From Sphingomonas bacterium (GTDB lineage: Bacteria > Pseudomonadota > Alphaproteobacteria > Sphingomonadales > Sphingomonadaceae): a stretch of 64,000 nucleotides of DNA. Under the pieces are notes generated by a model. The model made no database searches. It had not been told where the DNA came from and worked only from the letters and a program-made list of their open reading frames with translations. Of the stretch, positions 50,169 through 60,936 are shown piece by piece; position 1 is the stretch's first letter, and each line of letters opens with the position of its first letter. The stretch covers positions 1-64,000 of the forward strand of contig NZ_CAHJWJ010000019.1 of the NCBI RefSeq assembly GCF_903642285.1, given 5' to 3'. Both the position numbers and the translations under genes were made by a program.

Positions 50169-50319
50169 ATGACATCTCCATTCAAGCGGTATTTCAGGTG
50201 AATCTCACACTGAATCCTACGTCGCAATCACTAATTTTTCAGTTGGTCGGATTCAGCTATCAATTGCGCAGAGGCCTCGTTCGACAACGGTTAACGCTTT
50301 CGAGTATATATCGTGCCAT
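50169..50319 (-). promoter_or_regulatory. AT-rich promoter/operator region of the Fic module
   Basis: CTGAATCC (50210) and GGATTCAG (50249) form an inverted repeat with a 31-base spacer, and TGAATC occurs a second time at about 50199. Such arrays are typical operators of self-regulated toxin-antitoxin operons. The repeats are seen; the role is inferred. The thiC 3' end lies on the far side. Confidence 0.4.
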
Positions 50320-52340
<2,021 letters not shown>

Positions 52341-52375
52341 GGCGACCATAGGCGCAAGCACCAGGCCGTCCAACG

Positions 52376-52407
52376 AAAAAAGGGCCGCGCGATCGCTCGC
52401 ACGGCCC
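52376..52407 (-). terminator. Intrinsic terminator after the ferritin-like genes
   Basis: On the minus strand GGGCCG ... CGGCCC forms a 6-bp GC stem (with a GCGATCGC-like loop region) followed by six T. It closes the ferritin-like transcript about 25 bases after its stop and insulates the thiC riboswitch. Confidence 0.85.
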
Positions 52408-52430
52408 GCTTTTCATGACGACGATCGCGA

Positions 52431-53465
52431 TTATGCCGCGGTGTAGGCCGCCGGGTTGGCGTTCGCGATCTTGATATTGCCGTTCGCGCCGGCCGGAAGG
52501 AACCCGCCCGACGCCGCACCGGTCGTCCCGTTCAGATACACGATGTGCAGGACCTGATCGGTGTTGCGGCTATAGGCGATGGCGTTGCCATTGACCGGCA
52601 CGATGTTCGATACGGTCGTATCGATGGTGGTCGTCCCGGCAATGGTGCGCGTGATACCCTGATCGTCGTCATACGCCCCGTCGAGACTGTCGCGCGCATC
52701 GGAAATCTGACCGGCGATCGTGCGGAGCGCAGGCACGGAGACACCCTTGCGGTACAGAACCGTTCGCAGCAGGCCAGCATGATAGGCCTCCGTCGCCAGG
52801 ATGCCCGCGGCCGCCTCCAGATAGGTCTTGTTGACCAGCAGCGGCGATGCGCCCTTGTAGGCGGTCACGCCGACATCCTCGAAGATGAACCCGCCGAGCA
52901 GGAAGGCCTCGTCCGATGCGTAAGGGTCGAAGGTACCGCCCTTGGGAACGACCCCCGCCGCCGCCGCGGCCTGGCTGAACGCACCCGTCGCCGCGCTGCC
53001 GTCGATGTTGATCGCCGGCATCGCCACCGCCGCCGAGCCGAGCACGGTGCGGAGGAAATTGACGTGTGCGGACTCGTCCGCCGCGATCTCGAGCGCATAT
53101 TGCTTCACGATCGGATCGGTGAAATTGACCTGGCGACCGCCCGTCACCGTGCCCTGCGTACCCGTGCCGGTGAGAATCGCGGGCGACAGCCCCGATCCGA
53201 ACGCGGCGAAGGAATAGAATTGCGCCTCGACATATTCGAGGTTCAACGCGAAATTCAGCACGTCGAGATCGATCTGCGCCTGTGCCGGGGGCGGCGTGGT
53301 GGTCGGCGTCGGCAACGGGGCCGGAGCGTCGTCGCCGCAGGCCGCGAGCAGCGACAGGCCGCCGGCCGCCGCTGTCGCCGCGCCGGCATATTTCAGGAAC
53401 TTGCGGCGTTCGGTGCGACGGCGTTCCACCGCATCCAGGACTTCGAGATAGTTGGTATCGGACAT
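52431..53465 (-). CDS. Tat-exported ferritin-like (desiccation-type) lipoprotein
   Basis: A 344-residue protein. The N-terminus carries a twin-arginine signal [18 protein letters not shown] and a lipobox-like LLAACGDD. The ferritin-like domain starts at [20 protein letters not shown] (Glu ligands) with [20 protein letters not shown] and [16 protein letters not shown]. The family includes plant and bacterial desiccation-related proteins. It is paralogous to the gene directly upstream (same order of motifs) and probably in one operon with it. Confidence 0.87.
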   Translation of the reverse strand: MSDTNYLEVLDAVERRRTERRKFLKYAGAATAAAGGLSLLAACGDDAPAPLPTPTTTPPPAQAQIDLDVLNFALNLEYVEAQFYSFAAFGSGLSPAILTGTGTQGTVTGGRQVNFTDPIVKQYALEIAADESAHVNFLRTVLGSAAVAMPAINIDGSAATGAFSQAAAAAGVVPKGGTFDPYASDEAFLLGGFIFEDVGVTAYKGASPLLVNKTYLEAAAGILATEAYHAGLLRTVLYRKGVSVPALRTIAGQISDARDSLDGAYDDDQGITRTIAGTTTIDTTVSNIVPVNGNAIAYSRNTDQVLHIVYLNGTTGAASGGFLPAGANGNIKIANANPAAYTAA

Positions 53466-53497
53466 CTTATGTCTCCCCGTGCGGGTTATTGCTGGCG

Positions 53498-54610
53498 TCA
53501 GACTTGCTGCGTGCTGGTTTTGATGTTGCCGTTCACGCCGGCCGGGAAGAACCCGCCCATGCTGACCGCATTGGCGTTCAGGTACACGATGTTGAGCACC
53601 GCGTTCGCTGTCCGGCTGTAGGCGAGGCCGTTCAGGTTCAGCGGCGCGACGTTGGCACGCACGCCCGCACCGGTCGTGACCGGGGCGATACCCTGGTCGT
53701 CGCTGGTATCCTTGCCGGTGACCGGATCGACCGTGATCCGGTTCGCCGCCGGGGTCGCCGACGTGCCGTCCAGGCTGTCGCGCGCCGCCGAGATCAGCCC
53801 CGCATTGGTGATCAGCGCGGGGTTCGGGGTGGTCGCGGGGTAGGTGCCGCCACCAAAGGCCGCGGGGATCGGGGTGCCGCCGACGCTCATGCCCTTGCCG
53901 TACAGCACGGTCCGGACGATCGACGCGTGATAGGCCTCGACCGCCAGGATGCCGGCCGCGGCCTCCAGATAGGTCTTGTTGACCAGCAGCGGGGACGCGC
54001 CCTTGTAGGCGGTCACGCCGACGTCTTCGAAGATGAACGCGCCGAGCAGGAAATTCTCGTCCGACGCATAGGGGTCGAAGAAGGTCGGTGCGGCGGCGGT
54101 CGTCGGCCCGATGATCCCGGCGGCGCGGGCGGCGGTGCTGAAGGCGCCGGTCGGCGAGGTGCCGACGTCGAGCTGCGGCTGCGCGACGGCAAGCGAGCCG
54201 AGTGTCGAGCGCAGGAAATTGACGTGAGCGATCTCGTCCTGCGCGATCTCCTTGGCATATTGCGACACCACGGGGTCGGTGAAATTGACCGCGTGCGCGC
54301 CCGCCGACGTCGTCGCCGATGCGGCGAAGCCGTTGGTGCCGGTGCCGGTCGTCATCGTCGCGGCGAGCGGCGTGCCGAACGACGCATAGGAATAGAAGGT
54401 CGCTTCGAGATATTCGAGGTTCAACGCGAAGTTGAGGACGTCGATATCGATCTGCGCAGGCGCTGCGGCTTGGGCCGCGGCGGCGTTGGCATAGACGAAT
54501 GCGCCGCCGACCGCGGCAACGCTAAGCGCGTTGGTGAAGAAGGCGCGACGATTTTCCCGACGTTCGACGCGGGCGTCGAACGTCTCGATCAATTTCTGGC
54601 TGTCGGTCAT
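53498..54610 (-). CDS. Tat-exported ferritin-like (desiccation-type) protein
   Basis: A 370-residue paralogue of the preceding protein. The signal is [20 protein letters not shown], ending AAAAQA, with no lipobox. [40 protein letters not shown] and [16 protein letters not shown] carry the same putative metal ligands, and the segment [20 protein letters not shown] is identical in both. It is periplasmic. It lies 32 bases before the second copy. Confidence 0.87.
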   Translation of the reverse strand: MTDSQKLIETFDARVERRENRRAFFTNALSVAAVGGAFVYANAAAAQAAAPAQIDIDVLNFALNLEYLEATFYSYASFGTPLAATMTTGTGTNGFAASATTSAGAHAVNFTDPVVSQYAKEIAQDEIAHVNFLRSTLGSLAVAQPQLDVGTSPTGAFSTAARAAGIIGPTTAAAPTFFDPYASDENFLLGAFIFEDVGVTAYKGASPLLVNKTYLEAAAGILAVEAYHASIVRTVLYGKGMSVGGTPIPAAFGGGTYPATTPNPALITNAGLISAARDSLDGTSATPAANRITVDPVTGKDTSDDQGIAPVTTGAGVRANVAPLNLNGLAYSRTANAVLNIVYLNANAVSMGGFFPAGVNGNIKTSTQQV

Positions 54611-54856
54611 CTTTCAGGATCCCCTATCGTTCGGAAGCTGGGCTAGAATGCCCGGAACCATTCATGGCGCGTCGCCGACATGACGAAACACCGGCATTGA
54701 TCGTCTCGGGACACCAACCATCTCGCGCAAGGCGATAATGTCCCCGAACATTCGATACGGAGGAGATACGCTCCGTCAAGAAAAACGGACGCGGCGACCG
54801 GCAGAAAATTTTCGCTTGTCCATTGATCCCGGGCGGCCGACCGGAATGCATCCGGT
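54611..54856. other. Gap between MipA and the ferritin-like genes
   Basis: These 246 bases should hold the promoter of the ferritin-like pair (minus strand). A CGGAG/CTCCG hairpin lies at about 54760-54780. No consensus promoter, EcfG-type box or small gene was confirmed. Confidence 0.35.
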
Positions 54857-55723
54857 TCAGAAAGTATACGCGACGCCGAGCGCGCCGATCCATTGGTCGC
54901 GCGATCCGGCGATGCTGACGACCGGGCTGTCGGCGAAGCCGTTCATCAGGCGGGTATAGGTGCCGCCGCCGACGAGCTTGAACCCGTGAAGCAGATCGCC
55001 GGTGATCGACACCGTCGCCACCGCACCGACCGAGACGTCCTTCCAGCCGGCGTCCGCGTAATAGACGGGCAGGCCGCTCGCCGCGCTTTGCGCCGGGCTG
55101 ACCGTGTAATAGGAGGTCGCATAGCCGCGCCCGGCATGTTCGGCCGATGCGAACAGGCCCACCGCCAACTTGCGGCTGAGCGGTGCCAGATAGTTGATGC
55201 TCGGCTGCAGGATGCCGCTATTGTGGACGTTGCTGACGTCGTAGCGGTAGCTGAGCGAGGCGGTCAGCTTGTCGTACGGGCTGGTGATGACGCCGGTCTT
55301 GCCGATCCCGGCATAGCCGCCCAGTTCGATCGCGGTGCCGACCTTGCCGAGCGCACGGACGCGGGCGTCGGTGAAATGGCTGTTGTCGCGGTTGAAGTCG
55401 ACGACCCCGATCGGGCCGAGCTGAAAGTCGTATTTCGAGTCCTTCGGATCGCGGATCAGATCGATGCTCAGCCGGTTGCCGATCAGCGCGAAGGCGAACC
55501 CCTTGACCGCACCGATCGCGAGCGGCGCTGGCTCGACCCGGTAATTGTTCGAGCCTTCATAGTCCGGCAGATAGACGGCCCCGACGCCGATCGTGGTGTG
55601 ATCGCCGAAATCGGTCGCCTGGCCACCCGCCATGGACGGCGGCGTGTTCGCATCCTGCGCCAGGGCGGGGCTTGCGGCGGCGGCGAGCGCGGCGGCGAAG
55701 GTCATCAGGGTCGATCGGCGCAC
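54857..55723 (-). CDS. MipA/OmpV family outer-membrane protein
   Basis: A 288-residue protein with a signal peptide (FAAALAAAASPALA) and a beta-strand pattern typical of a 12-stranded MipA/OmpV barrel: VGAVYLPDYEGSNNYRVEP, LGPIGVVDFNRDNSHFTD, and a terminal aromatic strand WIGALGVAYTF. Members scaffold peptidoglycan enzymes or act as adhesins; the role here is undefined. Confidence 0.92.
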   Translation of the reverse strand: MRRSTLMTFAAALAAAASPALAQDANTPPSMAGGQATDFGDHTTIGVGAVYLPDYEGSNNYRVEPAPLAIGAVKGFAFALIGNRLSIDLIRDPKDSKYDFQLGPIGVVDFNRDNSHFTDARVRALGKVGTAIELGGYAGIGKTGVITSPYDKLTASLSYRYDVSNVHNSGILQPSINYLAPLSRKLAVGLFASAEHAGRGYATSYYTVSPAQSAASGLPVYYADAGWKDVSVGAVATVSITGDLLHGFKLVGGGTYTRLMNGFADSPVVSIAGSRDQWIGALGVAYTF

Positions 55724-55847
55724 GGGCAGGCTCCAGGAGAATTGATTGCGAGCGCGTAACGCCTTATCCCGCGGATCGGTCCCTCATCCGGCCCGTGTCC
55801 GCGCAAAGCTCGCAACGGTGTTGTATTCGGGCATCACGCCGGGGCGG

Positions 55848-56612
55848 TCACTCGGCGAGCGCGGGCACCCGGCGGCGGGCGGCACGGGCATGGTCGCGGG
55901 CGAAATCGCCGATCCCCCGGTCGGTGCCGCACCACCGGTCCCACCAGCGGAAATACAGCCCGTAATTGGCGTCGTAGCGTTCGTGATGGCGCTGGTGATG
56001 GCTGGCGGTGATGATCCAGTCGCCGATCCGCCCGCGCCACAGGACGCGCGGGAAGACTTCCCACCCCATATGGTTCGTGACCCCCATGACGCTCATGATC
56101 GTCAGCACGACGCCGAGCATCGCGACGTGGATGGGGACGAACAACACCAATAGCGGGATCGCGACCGCGCCGGTCAGCGCCTCGATCGGGTGGAACGCCA
56201 TCGCCGCCCAGGCGGTCGGCGGGCGGCTGGCATGATGGACCGCATGCGCCAGCTTGAACGGGCCGGGCCGATGCATCCAGCGATGCGTCCAGTAGAACCA
56301 GGCGTCATGCAGCGCGAGATAGGCAAATACCGACAGCGGCAGATACCAGAGCGGCATCGCGTGCCAGCCGGTATAGACGCGGGTCCAGCCGTGATGCTGC
56401 CACCCCCAGGCCAGCACCCCGGCGGGCACGCCGTAGATCGCCGCAGAGGCGAGGCTCCAGCCGATCTCGCGGCGCATCTGCGGGTCGAGCCCCGCGTACA
56501 GCCCGGGATGGCGCGCGCGAGTCGCCGCGGCGAACGCGCCTGAGACGAGCAGGTAGCGCACCCCGACGATCAGCGTCATCGCGGCGGCGGACAGGAGGAG
56601 CGCGAGGATCAC
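55848..56612 (-). CDS. Sterol desaturase / fatty-acid hydroxylase superfamily protein
   Basis: A 254-residue membrane di-iron enzyme. The eight-His motif set is complete: HDAWFYWTHRWMH, HAVHHASRPP and SHHQRHHERYD. Several hydrophobic segments flank them. It oxidises a lipid substrate. Its place one gene from crtY suggests a carotenoid or hopanoid/lipid hydroxylase, but this is context only. The start lies 10 bases from the GNAT stop on the same strand. Confidence 0.88.
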   Translation of the reverse strand: MILALLLSAAAMTLIVGVRYLLVSGAFAAATRARHPGLYAGLDPQMRREIGWSLASAAIYGVPAGVLAWGWQHHGWTRVYTGWHAMPLWYLPLSVFAYLALHDAWFYWTHRWMHRPGPFKLAHAVHHASRPPTAWAAMAFHPIEALTGAVAIPLLVLFVPIHVAMLGVVLTIMSVMGVTNHMGWEVFPRVLWRGRIGDWIITASHHQRHHERYDANYGLYFRWWDRWCGTDRGIGDFARDHARAARRRVPALAE

Positions 56613-56621
56613 CCTGCCCCC

Positions 56622-57155
56622 TTACCCGTTCGCGCCCGCGCCCGCCATGCGTTCGTACAGATCGACCGGGCGATCGTGATAGGTCGCCCGCCCGATCGCA
56701 CGGTAGCCGATCTTGGCCGCCAGCCGGATCGAGGCGGCGTTGTCCGGATCGATGATGCACATCGTGCGCAGGATCCGTTGCGCGTCGCTCCAGGCGAGCA
56801 CCGCGTCCAGCGCTTCCTTCGCATAGCCCCTGCCCTGCGCATGGGACGCCAGCGCCCAGCCCGTTTCGGGCGCGTCGATCGGCGGCGCGATCGTCCGACG
56901 TGCCTCCAGCAACCCGACCTCGCCGACGAACCCGCCGCCCACGGTCTCGCGGACGACCCAATTGCCATAGCCGAACAGCGTCCACAGCCCGACCGATCGG
57001 AGCAGCCGGATCCAGACATCCTCGCGGCTCCGCGGTTGCCCGCCGATCATGCCGTAGACGCCGGGATCGGCCCACAATGCCGCGGACTCGTCGAGGTCGT
57101 CGATGCGGTGGCCCGTCAGCGTGAGGCGGGAGGTGGTTAGGGTCGGGGCGGTCAT
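56622..57155 (-). CDS. GNAT-family N-acetyltransferase
   Basis: A 177-residue RimJ/RimL-type acetyltransferase starting MTAPTLTTSRLTLTGHRIDD. The acetyl-CoA loop is ASHAQGRGYAKEAL and the C-terminal part is NAASIRLAAKIGYRAIG. It is followed closely by the fatty-acid hydroxylase gene. The substrate is unknown. Confidence 0.88.
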   Translation of the reverse strand: MTAPTLTTSRLTLTGHRIDDLDESAALWADPGVYGMIGGQPRSREDVWIRLLRSVGLWTLFGYGNWVVRETVGGGFVGEVGLLEARRTIAPPIDAPETGWALASHAQGRGYAKEALDAVLAWSDAQRILRTMCIIDPDNAASIRLAAKIGYRAIGRATYHDRPVDLYERMAGAGANG

Positions 57156-57467
57156 CGGATGGGTTTAGCGGTAGTTCGTCGTGGGTTCCATTCCCGTCGA
57201 ACCGGCGTTTCCCGGCAAACCCGCGCCACCCCGGCGAAGGCGGGGGCCCAGTTGCGAGACGATCATGGCGGCGCAGGACGCTCCGTTACGACAACCTGCG
57301 CGAATGGGCCCCGGCCATCGCCGGGGTGGGGTGAGGGGCGCGGGCAAAAGGTCCAGCCGAAGAGCGCCTGCGTCGAGCAACGCCTCCCCCACCCCCCCAA
57401 ACAAGGCAGGTTGCCGATGCGACCGATCGTGGGTGTCGCGCGGCGGATCGACGCGGTAGGGTGCGTC
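57156..57467. other. Intergenic region upstream of crtY
   Basis: No gene was found in these 312 bases. A large palindromic repeat occupies 57226-57330, and a Pro/C-rich tract (CGCCTCCCCCACCCCCCC) follows near 57390. The crtY promoter should lie after the repeat, but no -35/-10 pair was confirmed. Confidence 0.5.
57226..57330. repeat. Palindromic intergenic repeat before crtY
   Basis: CCACCCCGGCGAAGGCGGGG with GGCCCAG at the left and TGGGCCCCGGCCATCGCCGG with GGGTGG at the right form the arms; the core has no match elsewhere. It belongs to the same class as the 35386 and 60854 copies. Confidence 0.75.
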
Positions 57468-58622
57468 ATGGCCTCAACACTCAATTGCGATGTGGCGATC
57501 GTCGGGGCCGGGCTTGCCGGCGGGCTGATCGCGCTTGCGCTGAAGGCCGCGCATCCGGGGCTCGATCTGCGGTTGATCGATGCGGGGGATGTCGTCGGCG
57601 GCAATCATCTCTGGTCGTTCTTCGGCAGCGACGTCACCAGACGTGATCGCCCGCTGGTCGCGCCGCTCGTCACGCATTCCTGGCCGGCCTACCGCGTCGC
57701 CTTTCCGCATCACGGCCGAACGATCGGCGCGGCCTATTATTCGATCGAGAGCGCCGCCCTGCACCGCGCGGTGTCGCGCGCGCTGCTGCCGGGCGAAATG
57801 ATGCTCGGCCGCAAGGTGATCGGCGCATCGGCGACCGCGGTCGTGATGGCGGACGGCAACCGGATGAAGGCGGGCGGCGTCATCGACGCGCGCGGGCCGG
57901 GCGACCTGTCGCTGCTGGAGCTTGGCTGGCAGAAATTCGTCGGGCGCGAACTGACGCTGGCGGCCCCGCACGACGCCCCCGACCCGCTGGTGATGGACGC
58001 GACGGTCGAACAGATCGACGGCTATCGCTTCGTCTATTGCCTGCCCTTCGCGGCCGACCGGATGTTCGTCGAGGACACCTATTACAGCGGCACCCCCGAT
58101 CTCGATCCCGCCGTCCTGACCGAGCGAATCGCCGCCTATGCCGCCGCCCGCGGCTGGGACGTCGTCGAGGCGGGCCGGACCGAACAGGGCGTGCTGCCGG
58201 TCGCGATCGGCGGCGACTTCGAGGCCTATTGGCGATCGGGCGGCGCACGCGTCGCCAAGGCGGGGATGCGCGCCGGGCTGTTCCACCCGACTACGGGCTA
58301 TTCGCTGCCCGATGCGATCCGGCTCGCCAACCGGCTGGCGGCGCGGACCGATTTCTCGGGCGCGGCGCTGCACGAGGCGACCTACGACTATGCGCGGGCG
58401 CGCTGGCGGGAACGCGGCTTCTACCGGATGCTCGACGCGATGCTGTTCAAGGCCGCCGAGCCCGAGGAGCGATACCGGATCCTCGAACGCTTTTACCGGT
58501 TGGCACCCGGACTTATAGGACGTTTCTATGCAGGACGATCGACGATGATGGACAAGGCGCGGATCCTGACCGGCCGGCCGCCGGTGCCGATCGCACGCGC
58601 GGTGCGGGCGATCATGGCATGA
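57468..58622 (+). CDS. crtY: Lycopene beta-cyclase
   Basis: A 384-residue flavoprotein that cyclises lycopene to beta-carotene. The NAD(P)/FAD motif DVAIVGAGLAGGLIALAL is at the N-terminus; NHLWSFFG, VFVEDTYYSG-like FVEDTYYSGTP and GLFHPTTGYSLPDAI are family landmarks. The stop overlaps the crtI start as ATGA. Confidence 0.95.
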   Translation: MASTLNCDVAIVGAGLAGGLIALALKAAHPGLDLRLIDAGDVVGGNHLWSFFGSDVTRRDRPLVAPLVTHSWPAYRVAFPHHGRTIGAAYYSIESAALHRAVSRALLPGEMMLGRKVIGASATAVVMADGNRMKAGGVIDARGPGDLSLLELGWQKFVGRELTLAAPHDAPDPLVMDATVEQIDGYRFVYCLPFAADRMFVEDTYYSGTPDLDPAVLTERIAAYAAARGWDVVEAGRTEQGVLPVAIGGDFEAYWRSGGARVAKAGMRAGLFHPTTGYSLPDAIRLANRLAARTDFSGAALHEATYDYARARWRERGFYRMLDAMLFKAAEPEERYRILERFYRLAPGLIGRFYAGRSTMMDKARILTGRPPVPIARAVRAIMA

Positions 58623-60118
58623 CCTCGCGTTTCGCGCCGCCACGATCGGCGATCGTCATCGGCAGCGGCTTCGGCGGGCTCGCGCTCGCGATCCGGCTGC
58701 AATCCGCAGGGCTGGCGACGACCATCGTCGAAAGCCGCGACAAGCCCGGCGGGCGGGCGTATTATTGGGAACGCGACGGCTTCACCTTCGATGCCGGACC
58801 AACCGTCATCACCGATCCGGCCTGTCTCGCGGAATTATGGGCGCTATCGGGCCGCGACATGGCGGACGACGTGACGCTGGAACCGGTCACGCCCTTCTAC
58901 CGGCTGAACTGGGCGGACGGCACCAATTTCGATTACACCAACGACGACACCATCCTGCGCCGCGAGATCGAGCGGCTGCATCCCGGCGACTGGGCGGGAT
59001 ACCAGAAGTTCCTCGAATATTCGGCGGGCGTGTTCAAGGAGGGCTATGAGAAGCTCGGCCATGTCGCGTTCCTCGACTTCGCGTCGATGATCAAGGCCGC
59101 GCCCGCGCTCGCGAAATACCAGGCGTGGCGGTCGGTGTATTCGATGGTCTCCAGCTTCGTGCAATCGGAAAAACTGCGCGAGGCGCTGAGCTTCCACACG
59201 CTCCTCGTCGGCGGCAACCCGATGACGACCAGCGCGATCTACGCGCTGATCCACAAGCTGGAACGCGATGGCGGGGTGTGGTTCGCGAAAGGCGGGACCA
59301 ACCGGCTGATCGCGGGCATGGTCGCGCATTTCGAGCGGCTCGGCGGCGTGCTGCGGCTCGGCGATCCGGTGGTGTCGATCGAAACGCTCGGCGACCGCGC
59401 GACCGGGGTCACCACCGCCAGCGGCTGGCAGGGGCAGGCGGATGCGGTCGCGGCGAACGCGGACATCATGCATACCTATCGCGACCTGCTGAAGACGTCG
59501 CGCAGCGCGCAGCGGACCAAGGCGAAGCTGGAGCGCAAGCGCTACAGCCCGTCGCTGTTCGTGGTGCATTTCGGCGTGCAGGGGACGTGGCCGGGCATCC
59601 CGCACCACATGATCCTGTTCGGCCCGCGCTACAAAGGCCTGCTCGCGGACATCTACGACCACGGCGTGCTCGCGGAGGATTTCTCGCTCTACCTCCACCA
59701 TCCGACCATCACCGATCCGGCGCTGGCACCCGAGGGGATGAGCACCTTCTACGTGCTGGCCCCGGTGCCGCACATGGGCAAGTTCCCGGTCGACTGGGAC
59801 GAGGTCGGACCGATCCTGGAAAAGCGGATCCTCGACGAGGTCGGGCGGCGGCTGATCCCCGACATCCACGACCGGATCGTGACCAAGTTCTCCTACGCGC
59901 CGAAGGACTTCGCGCAGGATCTGAACGCGCATCTGGGGAGCGCGTTCTCGCTGGAACCGGTCCTGACACAAAGTGCCTGGTTCCGCGTCCACAACCGCGA
60001 CGACGCGATCCCGAACCTGTATTTCGTGGGTGCCGGCACGCATCCGGGCGCGGGGATACCCGGCGTCGTGGGGAGTGCGAAGGCGACTGCGGCGTTGATG
60101 CTGGAAGGGGAGCGTTGA
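58619..60118 (+). CDS. crtI: Phytoene desaturase
   Basis: A 499-residue FAD enzyme that turns phytoene into lycopene. VIGSGFGGLALAIRLQSAG with GGRAYYWERDGFTFDAGPT opens it, and the C-terminal signature YFVGAGTHPGAGIPGVVGSA closes it. It is translationally coupled to crtY. Confidence 0.97.
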   Translation: MTSRFAPPRSAIVIGSGFGGLALAIRLQSAGLATTIVESRDKPGGRAYYWERDGFTFDAGPTVITDPACLAELWALSGRDMADDVTLEPVTPFYRLNWADGTNFDYTNDDTILRREIERLHPGDWAGYQKFLEYSAGVFKEGYEKLGHVAFLDFASMIKAAPALAKYQAWRSVYSMVSSFVQSEKLREALSFHTLLVGGNPMTTSAIYALIHKLERDGGVWFAKGGTNRLIAGMVAHFERLGGVLRLGDPVVSIETLGDRATGVTTASGWQGQADAVAANADIMHTYRDLLKTSRSAQRTKAKLERKRYSPSLFVVHFGVQGTWPGIPHHMILFGPRYKGLLADIYDHGVLAEDFSLYLHHPTITDPALAPEGMSTFYVLAPVPHMGKFPVDWDEVGPILEKRILDEVGRRLIPDIHDRIVTKFSYAPKDFAQDLNAHLGSAFSLEPVLTQSAWFRVHNRDDAIPNLYFVGAGTHPGAGIPGVVGSAKATAALMLEGER

Positions 60119-60130
60119 GCGGCCTTCAAA

Positions 60131-60258
60131 TCCTCCCCGGAACGGGGAGGGGGACCAGCGAAGCTGGTGGAGGGGGTTCTCCGCGAGCGATCCGCCCGCG
60201 GTCCGCCCCCTCCACCACGCTCTTCGAGCGCGGTCCCCCTCCCCGTCCCGGGGAGGAA
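60131..60258. repeat. Long palindromic repeat between crtI and the LOG gene
   Basis: The outer arms are TCCTCCCCGGAACGGGGAGG and CCTCCCCGTCCCGGGGAGGA; inner arms are CTGGTGGAGGGGG and CCCCCTCCACCA. The right end GGGGAGGA lies 5 bases before the LOG gene ATG and serves as its ribosome-binding site. This class differs from the other copies. Confidence 0.85.
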
Positions 60259-60263
60259 TTTTC

Positions 60264-60845
60264 ATGAAGCGCCTTGCCATCTATTGCGGCTCCGCCACGC
60301 CCGCCGATCCCGTCTACATGGACTGCGCGCGCAGCGTCGGCGGCGGGTTGGCGGCACGCGGGATCGGGGTCGTCTATGGCGGGGGCCGGCTCGGGCTGAT
60401 GGGGGCGGTTGCCGACTCCGCGCTGTCGGCGGGGGGCGAGGTCATCGGGGTGATTCCGCAGGCGCTCGTCGATGCCGAGGTCGCGCACCGCGGGCTGACC
60501 GAGCTTCGCACCGTGGAGGGGATGCACGAACGCAAGCGCGCCTTTACCGATCTGTCCGACGGGTTCGTGACCATCCCCGGCGGGACGGGCACGATGGACG
60601 AATTGTGGGAGGCGCTGAGCTGGGCGCAGCTCGGCTATCATGCCAAGCCCGTCGGGCTGCTGAACGTCGCGGGCTATTACGACACGCTGATCGCGTTCTG
60701 GGCGAAGATGGGCGCGGTCGGCTTCCTGCGCGCGCAGCACCGCGACCTGCTGATCGTCGCCGACACGCTGGACGACCTGCTCGCGCGGATGGCGGCGCAT
60801 GTGCCGACGCAGCCGATCGTGCGGATGAAGACGGCGGATCTGTGA
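60264..60845 (+). CDS. LOG-family nucleotide 5'-monophosphate phosphoribohydrolase
   Basis: A 193-residue LOG-type enzyme that splits (cytokinin) riboside 5'-monophosphates to free base and ribose 5-phosphate. VYGGGRLGLMGAVADSAL and PGGTGTMDELWEALSWAQ (PGGxGTxxE) are the active-site motifs. It lies between crtI and crtB but has no link to carotenoids by function. Confidence 0.92.
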   Translation: MKRLAIYCGSATPADPVYMDCARSVGGGLAARGIGVVYGGGRLGLMGAVADSALSAGGEVIGVIPQALVDAEVAHRGLTELRTVEGMHERKRAFTDLSDGFVTIPGGTGTMDELWEALSWAQLGYHAKPVGLLNVAGYYDTLIAFWAKMGAVGFLRAQHRDLLIVADTLDDLLARMAAHVPTQPIVRMKTADL

Positions 60846-60853
60846 GAATCTTT

Positions 60854-60932
60854 CGTTCCCCCGCAAACGCGGGGGCCCAGGGGCCCCAAGCTTTACGCCC
60901 GTTACCCTGGCCCCCCGCGTTCGCGCGGGAAC
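60854..60932. repeat. Palindromic intergenic repeat before crtB
   Basis: GTTCCCCCGCAAACGCGGGG with GGCCCAGG at the left and CCTGGCCCCCCGCG with TTCGCGCGGGAAC at the right are the arms. It fills the gap between the LOG gene and crtB, ending 4 bases before the crtB GTG. Confidence 0.85.
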
Positions 60933-60936
60933 TGGC

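Noticed and set aside
54611..54856. EcfG-type promoter (GGAAC ... GTT) for the ferritin-like genes
   Set aside because: GGAAC appears only on the plus strand, pointing away from the genes, with no matching GTT at 16-17 bases.
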